DNA of 43,105 nucleotides, from NCBI GenBank assembly GCA_964431685.1, contig CAYSLA010000009.1:1-43105 (forward strand). Direction: 5' to 3'. A program made the position numbers and the translations under genes. The stretch comes from CAYSLA01 sp964431685. GTDB lineage: Bacteria > Armatimonadota > UBA5829. The notes beneath the pieces are model-generated. The model was not told where the DNA came from. It saw nothing but the letters and a program-made list of their open reading frames with translations, and did not search any database. Each line of letters begins with the position of its first letter. Position 1 is the stretch's first letter. Below are positions 34,748 through 42,236 of the stretch, piece after piece.

Positions 34748-35106
34748 TTGTCTTTGTCCTGCCTGTCTCTGATTAGCGACGCCACTACCGAAGAAACGAC
34801 GGTTACACACACTGATCCGAACAGCGCACCCCAGAAGTCCGTCTCTCCTCCGGTCAGTTCAACTGCCGTCCAGAATACTATAGCATTAACTACAAACCCA
34901 AACAAGCCGAGAGTAATACACGTCACTGGAAGGCAGAGTAAGCGGATCAGTGTGCCCATAGAGACATTGACGAGAGCCAGCACCGGCACGAACACCAGCA
35001 CCCTCCAGGAATCGGGCCACTCCAGACGAAGCCCGACAGCGGACGTCAGTCGCACACAGACATAAACGGCCAGAACGCCTATGAGCCACTTAATAGTCAT
35101 GCTCAT
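34744..35106 (-). CDS. Four-helix membrane protein (YvlD / phage-holin-4 family)
   Basis: 120 residues with four hydrophobic helices: about 5-23, 35-52, 57-80 and 88-112, the last followed by a basic-acidic tail (RDRQDKDK). The pattern (GLRLEWPDSWRVLVFVPVLALVN, then LLCLPVTCITLGLFGFVVNA) is that of the phage-holin 4-2/YvlD family. Despite the name these are common chromosomal membrane proteins; no phage genes surround it. Both ends overlap neighbours by 4 bp (ogt upstream, rapZ downstream). Function unknown. Confidence 0.82.
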   Translation of the reverse strand: MSMTIKWLIGVLAVYVCVRLTSAVGLRLEWPDSWRVLVFVPVLALVNVSMGTLIRLLCLPVTCITLGLFGFVVNAIVFWTAVELTGGETDFWGALFGSVCVTVVSSVVASLIRDRQDKDK

Positions 35107-35609
35107 CGATACGCTATGCCCTCGAGTCGAAGAAGTTCTGCTTTCACGTTAGCCCCGGAAGAAAACCCGCCTGTTCGTCCACCTGCACCCAGCACCCTGT
35201 GGCAAGGTATCACAATCGGAATCCGGTTGCAGGCCATAGCCTGACCCGCAGCCCGAGCCGCCCGTGGACTGCCCGCCATTGCCGCAAGCTCTGCATAACT
35301 CACCGAAGCTCCGTAAACTACAGTTCGAAGAACCTCTCTTACTCTACGGTGGAATGGTCCGCCGTGTTCCTCCACAGGCACATTTGAGAAATCCACAGGC
35401 ACGCCTGAAAAATACTGCTGGAGGCGGCTGGGAAGCGAGATCATCTCTTCAACGCCGGATTCTGATAAGGGCCTTCGGTTCAACGGCAGGCTCGCTCTCG
35501 CTATGTCATCTCCGGTGGGCATTTCCAGAGTAACGACGGCGCCTTCACGCCATCCGAGCCGGATGAGGCCCCATTCAGTCTCAATAACATCCACAAATAT
35601 CATTGTCAT
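35103..35609 (-). CDS. ogt: Methylated-DNA-[protein]-cysteine methyltransferase
   Basis: 168-residue suicide repair enzyme that takes the alkyl group from O6-alkylguanine. The acceptor C136 lies in IPIVIPCHRVLG; the DNA-binding helix reads SPRAARAAGQAMACNRIP and the C-terminal RLEGI is conserved. No AdaA/AdaB regulatory domain, so this is an Ogt-type. Overlaps uvrC (stop) and the holin-like gene (start) by 4 bp each. Two DNA repair genes thus sit together in this operon. Confidence 0.94.
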   Translation of the reverse strand: MTMIFVDVIETEWGLIRLGWREGAVVTLEMPTGDDIARASLPLNRRPLSESGVEEMISLPSRLQQYFSGVPVDFSNVPVEEHGGPFHRRVREVLRTVVYGASVSYAELAAMAGSPRAARAAGQAMACNRIPIVIPCHRVLGAGGRTGGFSSGANVKAELLRLEGIAYR

Positions 35610-37513
35610 TCTTGCTCCCTGGACCTGAAAAAGTCAAAGACGGCCTGGGCTGTCGTGCGAGTCATACCCGGGGCCGCTGCCAGTTCCTCCACTGAGGCGT
35701 TCTTGATCCGCTCAATGGATTGCAGTGATTTCAGCAACTGCTTTCTGCGTTTGGGACCTATACCTGGAATTGTGCTCAGAATTGACGTTCTAACCGACTT
35801 GCCTCTCAACTGACGGTGGAAAGTGATAGCGAATCTGTGGGTTTCGTCTCTTATCCGCTGAACCAGGCGAAGTGCGGGAGACGATCGCGGGAGGATTACT
35901 GGTTCAGTCCGGCCGGGCACATATATCTCTTCGTTGCGTTTCGCAATAGAAATCGTGGGGACAGACTCGCCGGCGGTGCGCAGTGCCTCCAAAGCCGCGT
36001 TCAACTGACCCTTGCCGCCGTCAATCAAGAAGAGGTCCGGTAGATCTGCCATTGCTTTGGAGCGCCTCGACGTTCCGGTTAGCCTTCTCGTGATAGCCTC
36101 GCCCAGGGACGCGTAGTCGTCAGGCTCTCCGTCTGATCGTCTAATCTTGAACTTGCGATAGTCGCTCTTCTTCGGTTGACCGTTCTCAAAGACTACCAGT
36201 GATGCCACGGTGTCGGAGCCCTGGGTGTTTGATATGTCGTAGCATTCAATGCGGCAAGGCAGATTCGGTAGCCCAGCGGCGTGCTGAAGCTCTCGCAGTT
36301 CCTGCTCGACGCGTCTCTGGTCAGACTGCAGTTTGACTCGCAGCTGGGCAAGGAAACCCTGTGCGTTCTTTGCGGCCATATCAACCAGCTTCTTGCGCTG
36401 GCCTCGCTTTGGAGTGATGAGCTCAACCTTTGAGCCTCGCTTTGACCTGAGCCAGTTCTCTATGGTGGAGGCATCGCCAATCTCGGCGCTAGTCAGAACT
36501 TGTCGAGGCACGTGCGGAGCAGTCTTGTAGTAGTGAAGCATGAACGCTTCCAGGCTTTCTTCAATATCGTCCTCCCAGGCATTTTCCAGCAAGAAGTGGT
36601 CTTGCCCAATAAGCTTGCCACTTCGCACGAAGAACACTTCCACGCACGTGTTCTCTCTGTCAGTGACTACTGCGATGACATCCTGGTCCTGGCAGTCCGT
36701 GCAGACTACTTTCTGCCCGGCAATCAGTTTTCGTATTGACAGCACCTGGTCGCGTATTCTGGCGGCTTTTTCAAACGACAGGTTTTCAGCCGCGCTCTCC
36801 ATCTCTCGCTCCAACTTGGCCACGAGCTCATCCCTGCGGCCGTCCAGGAAGGCCATCGCGTCGTTGACAGCAGACAGATACTCCTGTCGATCAGCGACAC
36901 CCGCGCAGATTCCTGTGCATTGCCCGATGTGATAGTACATACACGCTCTGCCCTTCGACTGGTCAGGTGACTTATACCCGCACGGTATCTTGAACAACTG
37001 GCGAATCAGTTTTAGTGTATCCCTTACAGCCAGACTGTCAGTGTATGGGCCGTAGTATCTATCGGCCTCTGCCTGGGTCATTCTGAGCTTTCGCATAAAG
37101 ACAGGACGCGGCCACGGTTCGCTCAAGGTGACAGCGATGTATGGATAGCTCTTGTCGTCACGCAACCTGACGTTGTAGTACGGCTTGTGCTTCTTAATCA
37201 GGTTGCTTTCGAGGATGAGTGCTTCAAGCTCAGTGTCAGTGACTATCCATTCGATGTCGGCAACTTCGTGAACCATCCTGCGAATGCGGCGGCTGAGATC
37301 GGCTCCCTTCTGAAAGTACTGCCGGACCCTGCTGCGCAGAATCTTGGCCTTGCCAACGTATATAGCCTGGCCGGCACTGTTCTTCATCAAATAACAACCC
37401 GGATCGCCCGGTACGACCTTGAGCTTCTCCAAGACTGCAGTCTGTCTTCGACGATTGAGCGATTCCCAGTCCAGGCTTTCTGATGATTGTTCCAGGGGTC
37501 TTGCGTCAACCAT
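35606..37513 (-). CDS. uvrC: UvrABC excision nuclease subunit C
   Basis: 635 residues; makes the two incisions beside bulky DNA lesions. All domains are seen: GIY-YIG nuclease (DPGCYLMKNSAGQAIYVGKA, about 38-57), Cys-rich linker (CMYYHIGQCTGICAGV), UVR helices binding UvrB (AAENLSFEKAARIRDQ), RNase H-like 5' nuclease domain (ECYDISNTQGSDTVASLV, LPDLFLIDGGKGQLNAAL), and tandem helix-hairpin-helix (STIPGIGPKRRKQLL, EELAAAPGMTRTTAQAV). Length is usual. Its start overlaps the alr end by 8 bp. Confidence 0.97.
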   Translation of the reverse strand: MVDARPLEQSSESLDWESLNRRRQTAVLEKLKVVPGDPGCYLMKNSAGQAIYVGKAKILRSRVRQYFQKGADLSRRIRRMVHEVADIEWIVTDTELEALILESNLIKKHKPYYNVRLRDDKSYPYIAVTLSEPWPRPVFMRKLRMTQAEADRYYGPYTDSLAVRDTLKLIRQLFKIPCGYKSPDQSKGRACMYYHIGQCTGICAGVADRQEYLSAVNDAMAFLDGRRDELVAKLEREMESAAENLSFEKAARIRDQVLSIRKLIAGQKVVCTDCQDQDVIAVVTDRENTCVEVFFVRSGKLIGQDHFLLENAWEDDIEESLEAFMLHYYKTAPHVPRQVLTSAEIGDASTIENWLRSKRGSKVELITPKRGQRKKLVDMAAKNAQGFLAQLRVKLQSDQRRVEQELRELQHAAGLPNLPCRIECYDISNTQGSDTVASLVVFENGQPKKSDYRKFKIRRSDGEPDDYASLGEAITRRLTGTSRRSKAMADLPDLFLIDGGKGQLNAALEALRTAGESVPTISIAKRNEEIYVPGRTEPVILPRSSPALRLVQRIRDETHRFAITFHRQLRGKSVRTSILSTIPGIGPKRRKQLLKSLQSIERIKNASVEELAAAPGMTRTTAQAVFDFFRSREQE

Positions 37514-38666
37514 CTTCGTGTTCCAGACCGTGGTAGACTCGTGGCACGCGGGAGCTGAGGGCGCACGTCACTTCCTGCGCCACTGTACTTGCAAGCTGGG
37601 CGATCCTGTTTGTCGTGAGATACTCGATGCCTCCGCCCATTAGGATGACCTCCTCACCCACCGTCACCCCGGGGACATCGGATACATCCAGCATCACCTG
37701 ATCCATACAGACCCGTCCGACGACAGGCACACGCACTCCGCGCACACACGCAAGCCCCCTGTTTGACAGCATCCTGGAGTAACCGTCAGCGTAACCAACG
37801 GGAATGGTAGCGATGATCGATCGGCCGCGCGTTTCGTATGTTCTGCCATAGCTGATTGGGTCACCCACAGCCGTCTCTTTCAGAAATACTATCCTCGTCT
37901 TCAGAGTGAGAGCGCCTCTGACCTCAATCTGACGGGCTGGACGGACGCTGGAGCCCTCGAATGGATGGGCTCCGTAAAGGATAATGCCAGGGCGGACCGC
38001 ATCGAAATCAGCTTCGGGATACGCCACGATGCCGGGGCTATTTGAAGCGTGGATAACCGCCGGCCTGATCCCGCGTCTGCGAACCGCATCTACGGCATCT
38101 CTGAACCTGGCGATCTGGTGGTTCGTGAAGTCAGTGGCCTGATCGTCGGCGCTGCTGAAATGTGTGTAGAGTCCCTCAATGCAGACGGCAGGCAGAGACG
38201 CGACTTCTGCCACAAAATCGGAGCAGGTCTCCGGCAGTATTCCGATTCGTCCCATTCCGGTGTCCAGCTTGATGTGTATCCGTGCCTCAACGTTCAACGC
38301 CCGGGCAGCATCGGAAAGGCTGCGTGCGAAAGCCATATCGCAAACAGTCGCCGATATGTCGTGCCGGACTATCAGCTCAGCGGCGTCGGGAAGGCAACAG
38401 CCAAGAACGAGCAGCGGCTGCGAGAACCCCGCCTCTCTGAGTTCAACAGCTTCCTCTACGGTTGCCAGGCAGAACGCGTCGGCTCCACCAGCAGCGAAGG
38501 CACGAGCCGTCTGCACCGCGCCGTGTCCATAACCGTTGGCCTTGACGGCTGGCATGATCTTAACTGAGGGTCCAACAGCCTTTCGCACAGCAAGCGTGTT
38601 GTCCCTTAGGGCGTTCAGGTCAATCTCAGCAATGGTAGGTCTGCAGTGAGCGTTTTCGTTATACAC
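37506..38666 (-). CDS. alr: Alanine racemase
   Basis: 386-residue PLP enzyme making D-alanine for peptidoglycan. PLP lysine K42 lies in AVKANGYGHGA; the C-terminal domain has YGRTYETRGRS and VCMDQVMLDVSDV with the catalytic-Tyr region. I chose GTG 38666 (MYNENAHCRPTIAEIDLNAL): the usual family start is close to it, and a TATAAT lies just 6 nt upstream, so nothing further upstream can be in the transcript. First gene of the alr-uvrC-ogt-holin-rapZ-yvcK-maf run. Confidence 0.94.
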   Translation of the reverse strand: MYNENAHCRPTIAEIDLNALRDNTLAVRKAVGPSVKIMPAVKANGYGHGAVQTARAFAAGGADAFCLATVEEAVELREAGFSQPLLVLGCCLPDAAELIVRHDISATVCDMAFARSLSDAARALNVEARIHIKLDTGMGRIGILPETCSDFVAEVASLPAVCIEGLYTHFSSADDQATDFTNHQIARFRDAVDAVRRRGIRPAVIHASNSPGIVAYPEADFDAVRPGIILYGAHPFEGSSVRPARQIEVRGALTLKTRIVFLKETAVGDPISYGRTYETRGRSIIATIPVGYADGYSRMLSNRGLACVRGVRVPVVGRVCMDQVMLDVSDVPGVTVGEEVILMGGGIEYLTTNRIAQLASTVAQEVTCALSSRVPRVYHGLEHEDG

Positions 38667-38672
38667 GGCTAT

Positions 38673-38678
38673 ATTATA
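38673..38678 (-). promoter_or_regulatory. -10 box of alr, likely leaderless start
   Basis: TATAAT on the minus strand (38678-38673) ends 6 nt before the alr GTG, so the transcript should begin at or next to the start codon. No ribosome site precedes the GTG. No good -35 box is visible. Confidence 0.5.
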
Positions 38679-38899
38679 GCAAATCCGCCCGCCAAAACCG
38701 GTAATCCAAACAGCGGCGATTGGAGCGCATACGCGGCACAAGCATCATAGAACGGGCGAGTACGCAGCCCGATGCCGGAGAGGGATGGCTGTTGACAACC
38801 AGCAACTGCGGGCCTTTGGTCCGGGGTTATTGATTAGCAATAGCCGGCACCCTACCGGTCGCCTACTTAGGCGGATGCGGATACAGGGGGACTGTAAAG

Positions 38900-39106
38900 A
38901 TGAAGATGGCAGAAGCGAAGCAGTATGTTGGGACGCGCTGTGAAGTGACGTTCCTGGACAGGAGCGGCGGCGAGGTAACTAAGGCGCTCGACATCCAGGA
39001 TGTCGCGTATGTGCCGCTCTACGGGGCATATCTGATCGCCGATATCGAGGACGTGTGTTTGGATCGAGTCAGAGGAATTAGCCGTATGACCCGGGCCACT
39101 GCCTAA
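38900..39106 (+). CDS. Small conserved-looking protein, unknown
   Basis: 68 residues, soluble, no Cys pair motif. It alternates short predicted strands: GTRCEVTFLDRSGG, VAYVPLYGAYLIADIEDVCLDRVRGI, suggestive of a small beta-barrel (SH3-like) fold; this is inference. AGGGGG lies 9-10 nt before the ATG and Met at residue 3 is an alternative start. A 233-bp gap upstream holds TTGACA (38792-38797) with a poor -10 and a stem GGTTATTG/CAATAGCC (38825-38845). A perfect hairpin follows the gene. Confidence 0.6.
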   Translation: MKMAEAKQYVGTRCEVTFLDRSGGEVTKALDIQDVAYVPLYGAYLIADIEDVCLDRVRGISRMTRATA

Positions 39107-39137
39107 GACTGAGAGAAAACAGAAGAGAGATTGGGCT

Positions 39138-39172
39138 CGTTCGTCAGGGAGTGAGGCACTCCCTGACGAACG
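39138..39172. repeat. Perfect 16-bp inverted repeat with 3-nt loop
   Basis: CGTTCGTCAGGGAGTG (39138-39153), loop AGG, then its exact complement (39157-39172), 31 bp after the small gene's stop. No T-run follows (CGTCTTCC). It could act as a terminator, an mRNA end stabiliser or a protein-binding site for the TPR gene downstream. Confidence 0.75.
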
Positions 39173-39293
39173 CGTCTTCCGTGAAGAACAAAGACCTGGT
39201 GAGAATGCCGGTTTTTCTTGATATGTGCAGGAATACGGGCGGCCTGCGGCTAATGTATATATCTGGAAGTGGATTGACAGGTGAGGTGGATGA

Positions 39294-40079
39294 ATGCCGG
39301 AGGACGGGAAGTCGCCAAAGACCACATATAGACTGCGCCAGAAGCAGTGTTTACTGCTTGAGAAGGCGGAGTCGTTCGTTGCCCAGGGTGGGTATGACGC
39401 GGCCATACAGTGTATTAGAGAGGCTATTAGGCTGTGTCCCAATGACCCCAAACCCAACCTGGAGCTCGCGCGTGTGTACCGGGCACAGGGAAAGATGGGA
39501 GAAGCCATCGATTCTATGAGACGGGCACTTGACCTCGACCCTCATGACGCCACTGTCCAGGAACAATACCTGCGGGTTTTGGTAGATACTGGTCGCTACG
39601 ATGACGCACTTGCCGTCTGCGGCGAACTTCTGAAGCGCTTCCCAAGGAGCGTACTGGCGCGCGATGTGCAGGGGCTTGTCTATCTCGAACAGGGCAGATT
39701 GGGAGAGGCGCTCAAAGTTACTGAAGAGCTTGTGCACTTGGACCCGACAGACGCTTTTCACCACTACAAGAAGGCTCTGCTTTTCCAGCAGCTTGGCCAA
39801 ATCGCCGCGGCGACCAGCACCTATGCCAGGGTTGCGGATATGGAGCCCGAGGGAGAACTTGCCGAGGAGGCCAGGAGGGCTCTCTCCGCTCTGGACGGAT
39901 TCCAGATACAACAGATAGCCTCTATCGCTTCTGAGGACAGCGCGTTTAGACACAAGCTTCTTGTGGACCCCGAACTGGCCATAACGGAGAAAGGGTTTGT
40001 GCTCAGTAGAAGCGGTCTGCTTGCTCTACGGCAGATCGAAATCCCGTGTCCGACGAACGCAAAAACGTACTACCACTAA
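39294..40079 (+). CDS. TPR-repeat protein with a RiPP-leader-like C-terminal tail
   Basis: 261 residues. Five or so TPR helical pairs cover residues 20-200 (AESFVAQGGYDAAIQCIREA, ELARVYRAQGKMGEAIDSM, LRVLVDTGRYDDALAVCGEL, GLVYLEQGRLGEALKVTEE). Residues 203-250 are different: IASIASEDSAFRHKLLVDP then AITEKGFVLSRSGLLALRQIE. That resembles the nitrile-hydratase-leader/Nif11-type segment (x-DPAFRxxLLxDPxxAL-x-x-x-GF) used as a leader in some peptide natural products. No maturation enzyme is nearby, so the tail is more likely a fold borrowed for protein binding. GAGGTG 5 nt before the ATG. The stop is 6 bp from the methyltransferase ATG. Confidence 0.8.
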   Translation: MPEDGKSPKTTYRLRQKQCLLLEKAESFVAQGGYDAAIQCIREAIRLCPNDPKPNLELARVYRAQGKMGEAIDSMRRALDLDPHDATVQEQYLRVLVDTGRYDDALAVCGELLKRFPRSVLARDVQGLVYLEQGRLGEALKVTEELVHLDPTDAFHHYKKALLFQQLGQIAAATSTYARVADMEPEGELAEEARRALSALDGFQIQQIASIASEDSAFRHKLLVDPELAITEKGFVLSRSGLLALRQIEIPCPTNAKTYYH

Positions 40080-40084
40080 TCCGC

Positions 40085-40888
40085 ATGCCTCGAGAGAACA
40101 GACTCAACGACCTCACAAACAAAGAATGGATGATGGAGACCAAGAGTGTGTGGTTCAGTCGGCCTCCTGCACGCGATAAGCGCAAAGCCGCGCATCCCGC
40201 CACATTCGCAGAGACCGACGTTGTCAGGCTCATCAGGTTCTTCACAAAGTCCGGACAACGAGTGCTTGACCCATTCCTGGGCACTGGTTCCACGCTGCTC
40301 GCTTGCGCGGAGGCCGGGCGGATCGGGGTAGGGGTTGAGCTTGTCCAGAGGTGGGCGGACGTGGCAGTCGAGAGGCTGTCGACAGTAGAACGTGGGGATA
40401 TGCAGACAGTGTTTGTTGGAGATTCACGTGATGAACTGTCAAGGATGGAACCGGACAGCTTCGATTTCATCGTCACCAGTCCTCCATACTGGAGCATTCT
40501 TACTAAGCCCCTCGATCACAAGACCAGGACCGAACGGGCATCAAAGGGTCTTGAGACCAAGTACAGCGAACACCCGGACGACCTTGGCAACCGAGAATCC
40601 TACTCAGACTTCAAACAGGCACTCGGCTCGGTCTTTGAGGAGTGCCACAGACTTCTGAAGCCAAAGAAGTACACGTGTGTGATTGTCTCGGACTTTCGGC
40701 ACAAGTCGGAGTTCGTACCGTTTCATTCGCACATAAGCGAACTGGTGTGTTCCAGAGGGTTTGCGCTTGAGGGGATAACGATTCTAGCTCAGGACAGCAA
40801 GAACCTCTATCCGTACGGCATACCCAGCGCGTTTGTCTCAAACATCCACCATCAGTATATTCTGGTCTTTCGCAAGCGCAGTCGCTGA
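40085..40888 (+). CDS. Site-specific DNA methyltransferase (N4-C or N6-A), orphan
   Basis: 267 residues from ATG 40085; GTG 40046 would overlap the TPR gene by 34 bp and neither has a good ribosome site. Order of motifs: HPATFAET (motif X side), DPFLGTGST (SAM-binding motif I), then TSPPYWSIL (catalytic motif IV). An S-PPY motif favours cytosine-N4, but adenine-N6 enzymes share it, so the base is open. NRLNDLTNKEW at the start is common in enzymes of this type. No restriction gene is adjacent, so this is a solitary methylase that may mark the chromosome or be a lost-partner RM remnant. Confidence 0.88.
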   Translation: MPRENRLNDLTNKEWMMETKSVWFSRPPARDKRKAAHPATFAETDVVRLIRFFTKSGQRVLDPFLGTGSTLLACAEAGRIGVGVELVQRWADVAVERLSTVERGDMQTVFVGDSRDELSRMEPDSFDFIVTSPPYWSILTKPLDHKTRTERASKGLETKYSEHPDDLGNRESYSDFKQALGSVFEECHRLLKPKKYTCVIVSDFRHKSEFVPFHSHISELVCSRGFALEGITILAQDSKNLYPYGIPSAFVSNIHHQYILVFRKRSR

Positions 40889-40908
40889 ATCTCGTTCGGG
40901 GAGGGCTG

Positions 40909-40938
40909 TTGACTCGAGTGGTCAGCCGGCTATATACT
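40909..40938 (+). promoter_or_regulatory. Promoter of the ABC-permease-PHP operon, likely leaderless
   Basis: TTGACT (40909-40914), 18 bp, TATACT (40933-40938); TATATA at 40931 with 16 bp is the alternative. The ATG (40946) comes 7 nt after the hexamer, at the expected transcription start, without a ribosome site. Confidence 0.6.
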
Positions 40939-40945
40939 TCATGAC

Positions 40946-41881
40946 ATGGTGCTCCTGACTATAGACAATCTGTGCGTCGGATCCTCTGGCCGGCACGGCT
41001 TACGAGACATTTGCCTGGATATCGAAGTAGGAGAAACTGTGTCCTGCTTTGGCAAATCGGGCGCGGGCAAGACGCTCCTGGCGCGGGCAATTGGGGGACT
41101 GGAGTCTCCAAACTCGGGCGAGATAGCGTTTGACGATTTGGCCGATGGCTCTTATGCCGATGTCACCGTCGCTTCGTCGCGGCCGGGATACGCCGGCGAA
41201 TTGACGGTCAACGAGACCCTGTGGATGTTTGCCCAGATCAGCGGTGTACCTCGCAGATACAGAGCCAAGCGAATCACATTTCTTATGGAACTCCTGGAGA
41301 TCGACAACTACAGATCAAAGCGAACTGCTTGTGCGCCTGATGGCGTGCTACGCAGGATGGAGATAGCCCGTGCTTTGCTGGTCGACGCTCCTCTGTTGGT
41401 GTTTGACAGTCTGTTTGACACCCTCGATGCTGACATCTATGAAAAGCTGTGGAGCTATCTGCTGACGTTGAGACGGGACGATGACCGGGCAATACTCGTC
41501 ATGACGGCGAGTGGACGCATTGCTCAGGCGTGTGATCGCGTCATTGCGCTGCACAGGGGCCGCATTCGCTTCACCGGTCGACCGGATGACCTCCGGCGTC
41601 TTGCCGGAGAGGATATGATTGTCTTGGGCAATATTGGTAGTGTTGCCCTGAGAAAACGTCTACAGGAGCAATTCTCCGTGACCGTGAATGAGGAAGACGG
41701 GTTCCTGTCTTTCAGAGTGAGCGACGGAGACGATACAGTGGGTAGCCTGCTGGGAGAATTCGGCTCGGACATCGGGTGTGTATACATGAAACGGCCTACT
41801 TTAGAGGACGCGCTTGAAGTGCTCGCTGAGGGTTCGAAAGCGGTCTTGTCCAGGCACGCTGGCGAAAGGATGGGTGGATAG
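40946..41881 (+). CDS. ABC-transporter-type ATPase with degenerate catalytic motifs
   Basis: 311 residues. The fold is clearly that of a drug/ABC-2-type ATP-binding subunit: Walker A GKSGAGKT (36-43) is intact and a C-terminal regulatory region (DMIVLGNIGS, TLEDALEVLAEG) is present. But the Q-loop Gln is replaced (VASSRPG, about 75-80), the LSGGQ signature reads TACAPDGV (127-134), Walker B FDSLFDTLD has Ser in place of the catalytic Glu (residue 155), and the H-loop His is absent (VMTASG). It can probably bind but hardly hydrolyse ATP. One base of its stop overlaps the next start. Confidence 0.85.
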   Translation: MVLLTIDNLCVGSSGRHGLRDICLDIEVGETVSCFGKSGAGKTLLARAIGGLESPNSGEIAFDDLADGSYADVTVASSRPGYAGELTVNETLWMFAQISGVPRRYRAKRITFLMELLEIDNYRSKRTACAPDGVLRRMEIARALLVDAPLLVFDSLFDTLDADIYEKLWSYLLTLRRDDDRAILVMTASGRIAQACDRVIALHRGRIRFTGRPDDLRRLAGEDMIVLGNIGSVALRKRLQEQFSVTVNEEDGFLSFRVSDGDDTVGSLLGEFGSDIGCVYMKRPTLEDALEVLAEGSKAVLSRHAGERMGG

Positions 41882-42225
41882 TGTCGGCACTGTGGCTTGC
41901 ATACTACAGCGGCCTGCGGGTCGTGCGCACCCGTGAGTTGCCGCTAGCGCTTCTGATATTGCCAATTGTCGTCACGGGTCTTAGAGGGCTGGCGCCATCT
42001 GCCTGGAACACTGGCTGGCTCTACGGGGTCTGGATTCTGAACGCTATGCTGGCCGCGGGTATACTTTATCGCCTGAACGCTATCGATGCAGCCACTGGAA
42101 TGGCTGACCTGATGGAACTGAGTCTGTCCGAGCCTATAGTAAGGGTGTGGGCACAGCTCATTCTGTTTTTGTGTCTTCTTGCTGGGCAGGTGATTCTCTC
42201 GATGTTTACCGCTACATTTATCTAG
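41881..42225 (+). CDS. Short membrane protein, half of an ABC-2/CcmB-like permease
   Basis: 114 residues with three hydrophobic helices: about 21-41 (LPLALLILPIVVTGL), 45-65 (GWLYGVWILNAMLAAGILY) and 89-113 (VWAQLILFLCLLAGQVILSMF). The layout (basic start, then helix-helix-polar loop DAATGMADLMELSLSE-helix) resembles the first half of ABC-2/CcmB permeases of about 220 residues. The second half is missing; the next gene begins 11 bp after the stop. It starts with GTG 41881 in TAGTG, coupled to the ABC gene. It could pair as a dimer or be a relic. Confidence 0.65.
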   Translation: MSALWLAYYSGLRVVRTRELPLALLILPIVVTGLRGLAPSAWNTGWLYGVWILNAMLAAGILYRLNAIDAATGMADLMELSLSEPIVRVWAQLILFLCLLAGQVILSMFTATFI

Positions 42226-42236
42226 AGTAGGACGAT

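Noticed and set aside
34744..35106. Prophage signal from a 'holin' gene
   Set aside because: The family is mostly chromosomal (YvlD-like); it is embedded in a housekeeping operon without any phage genes.
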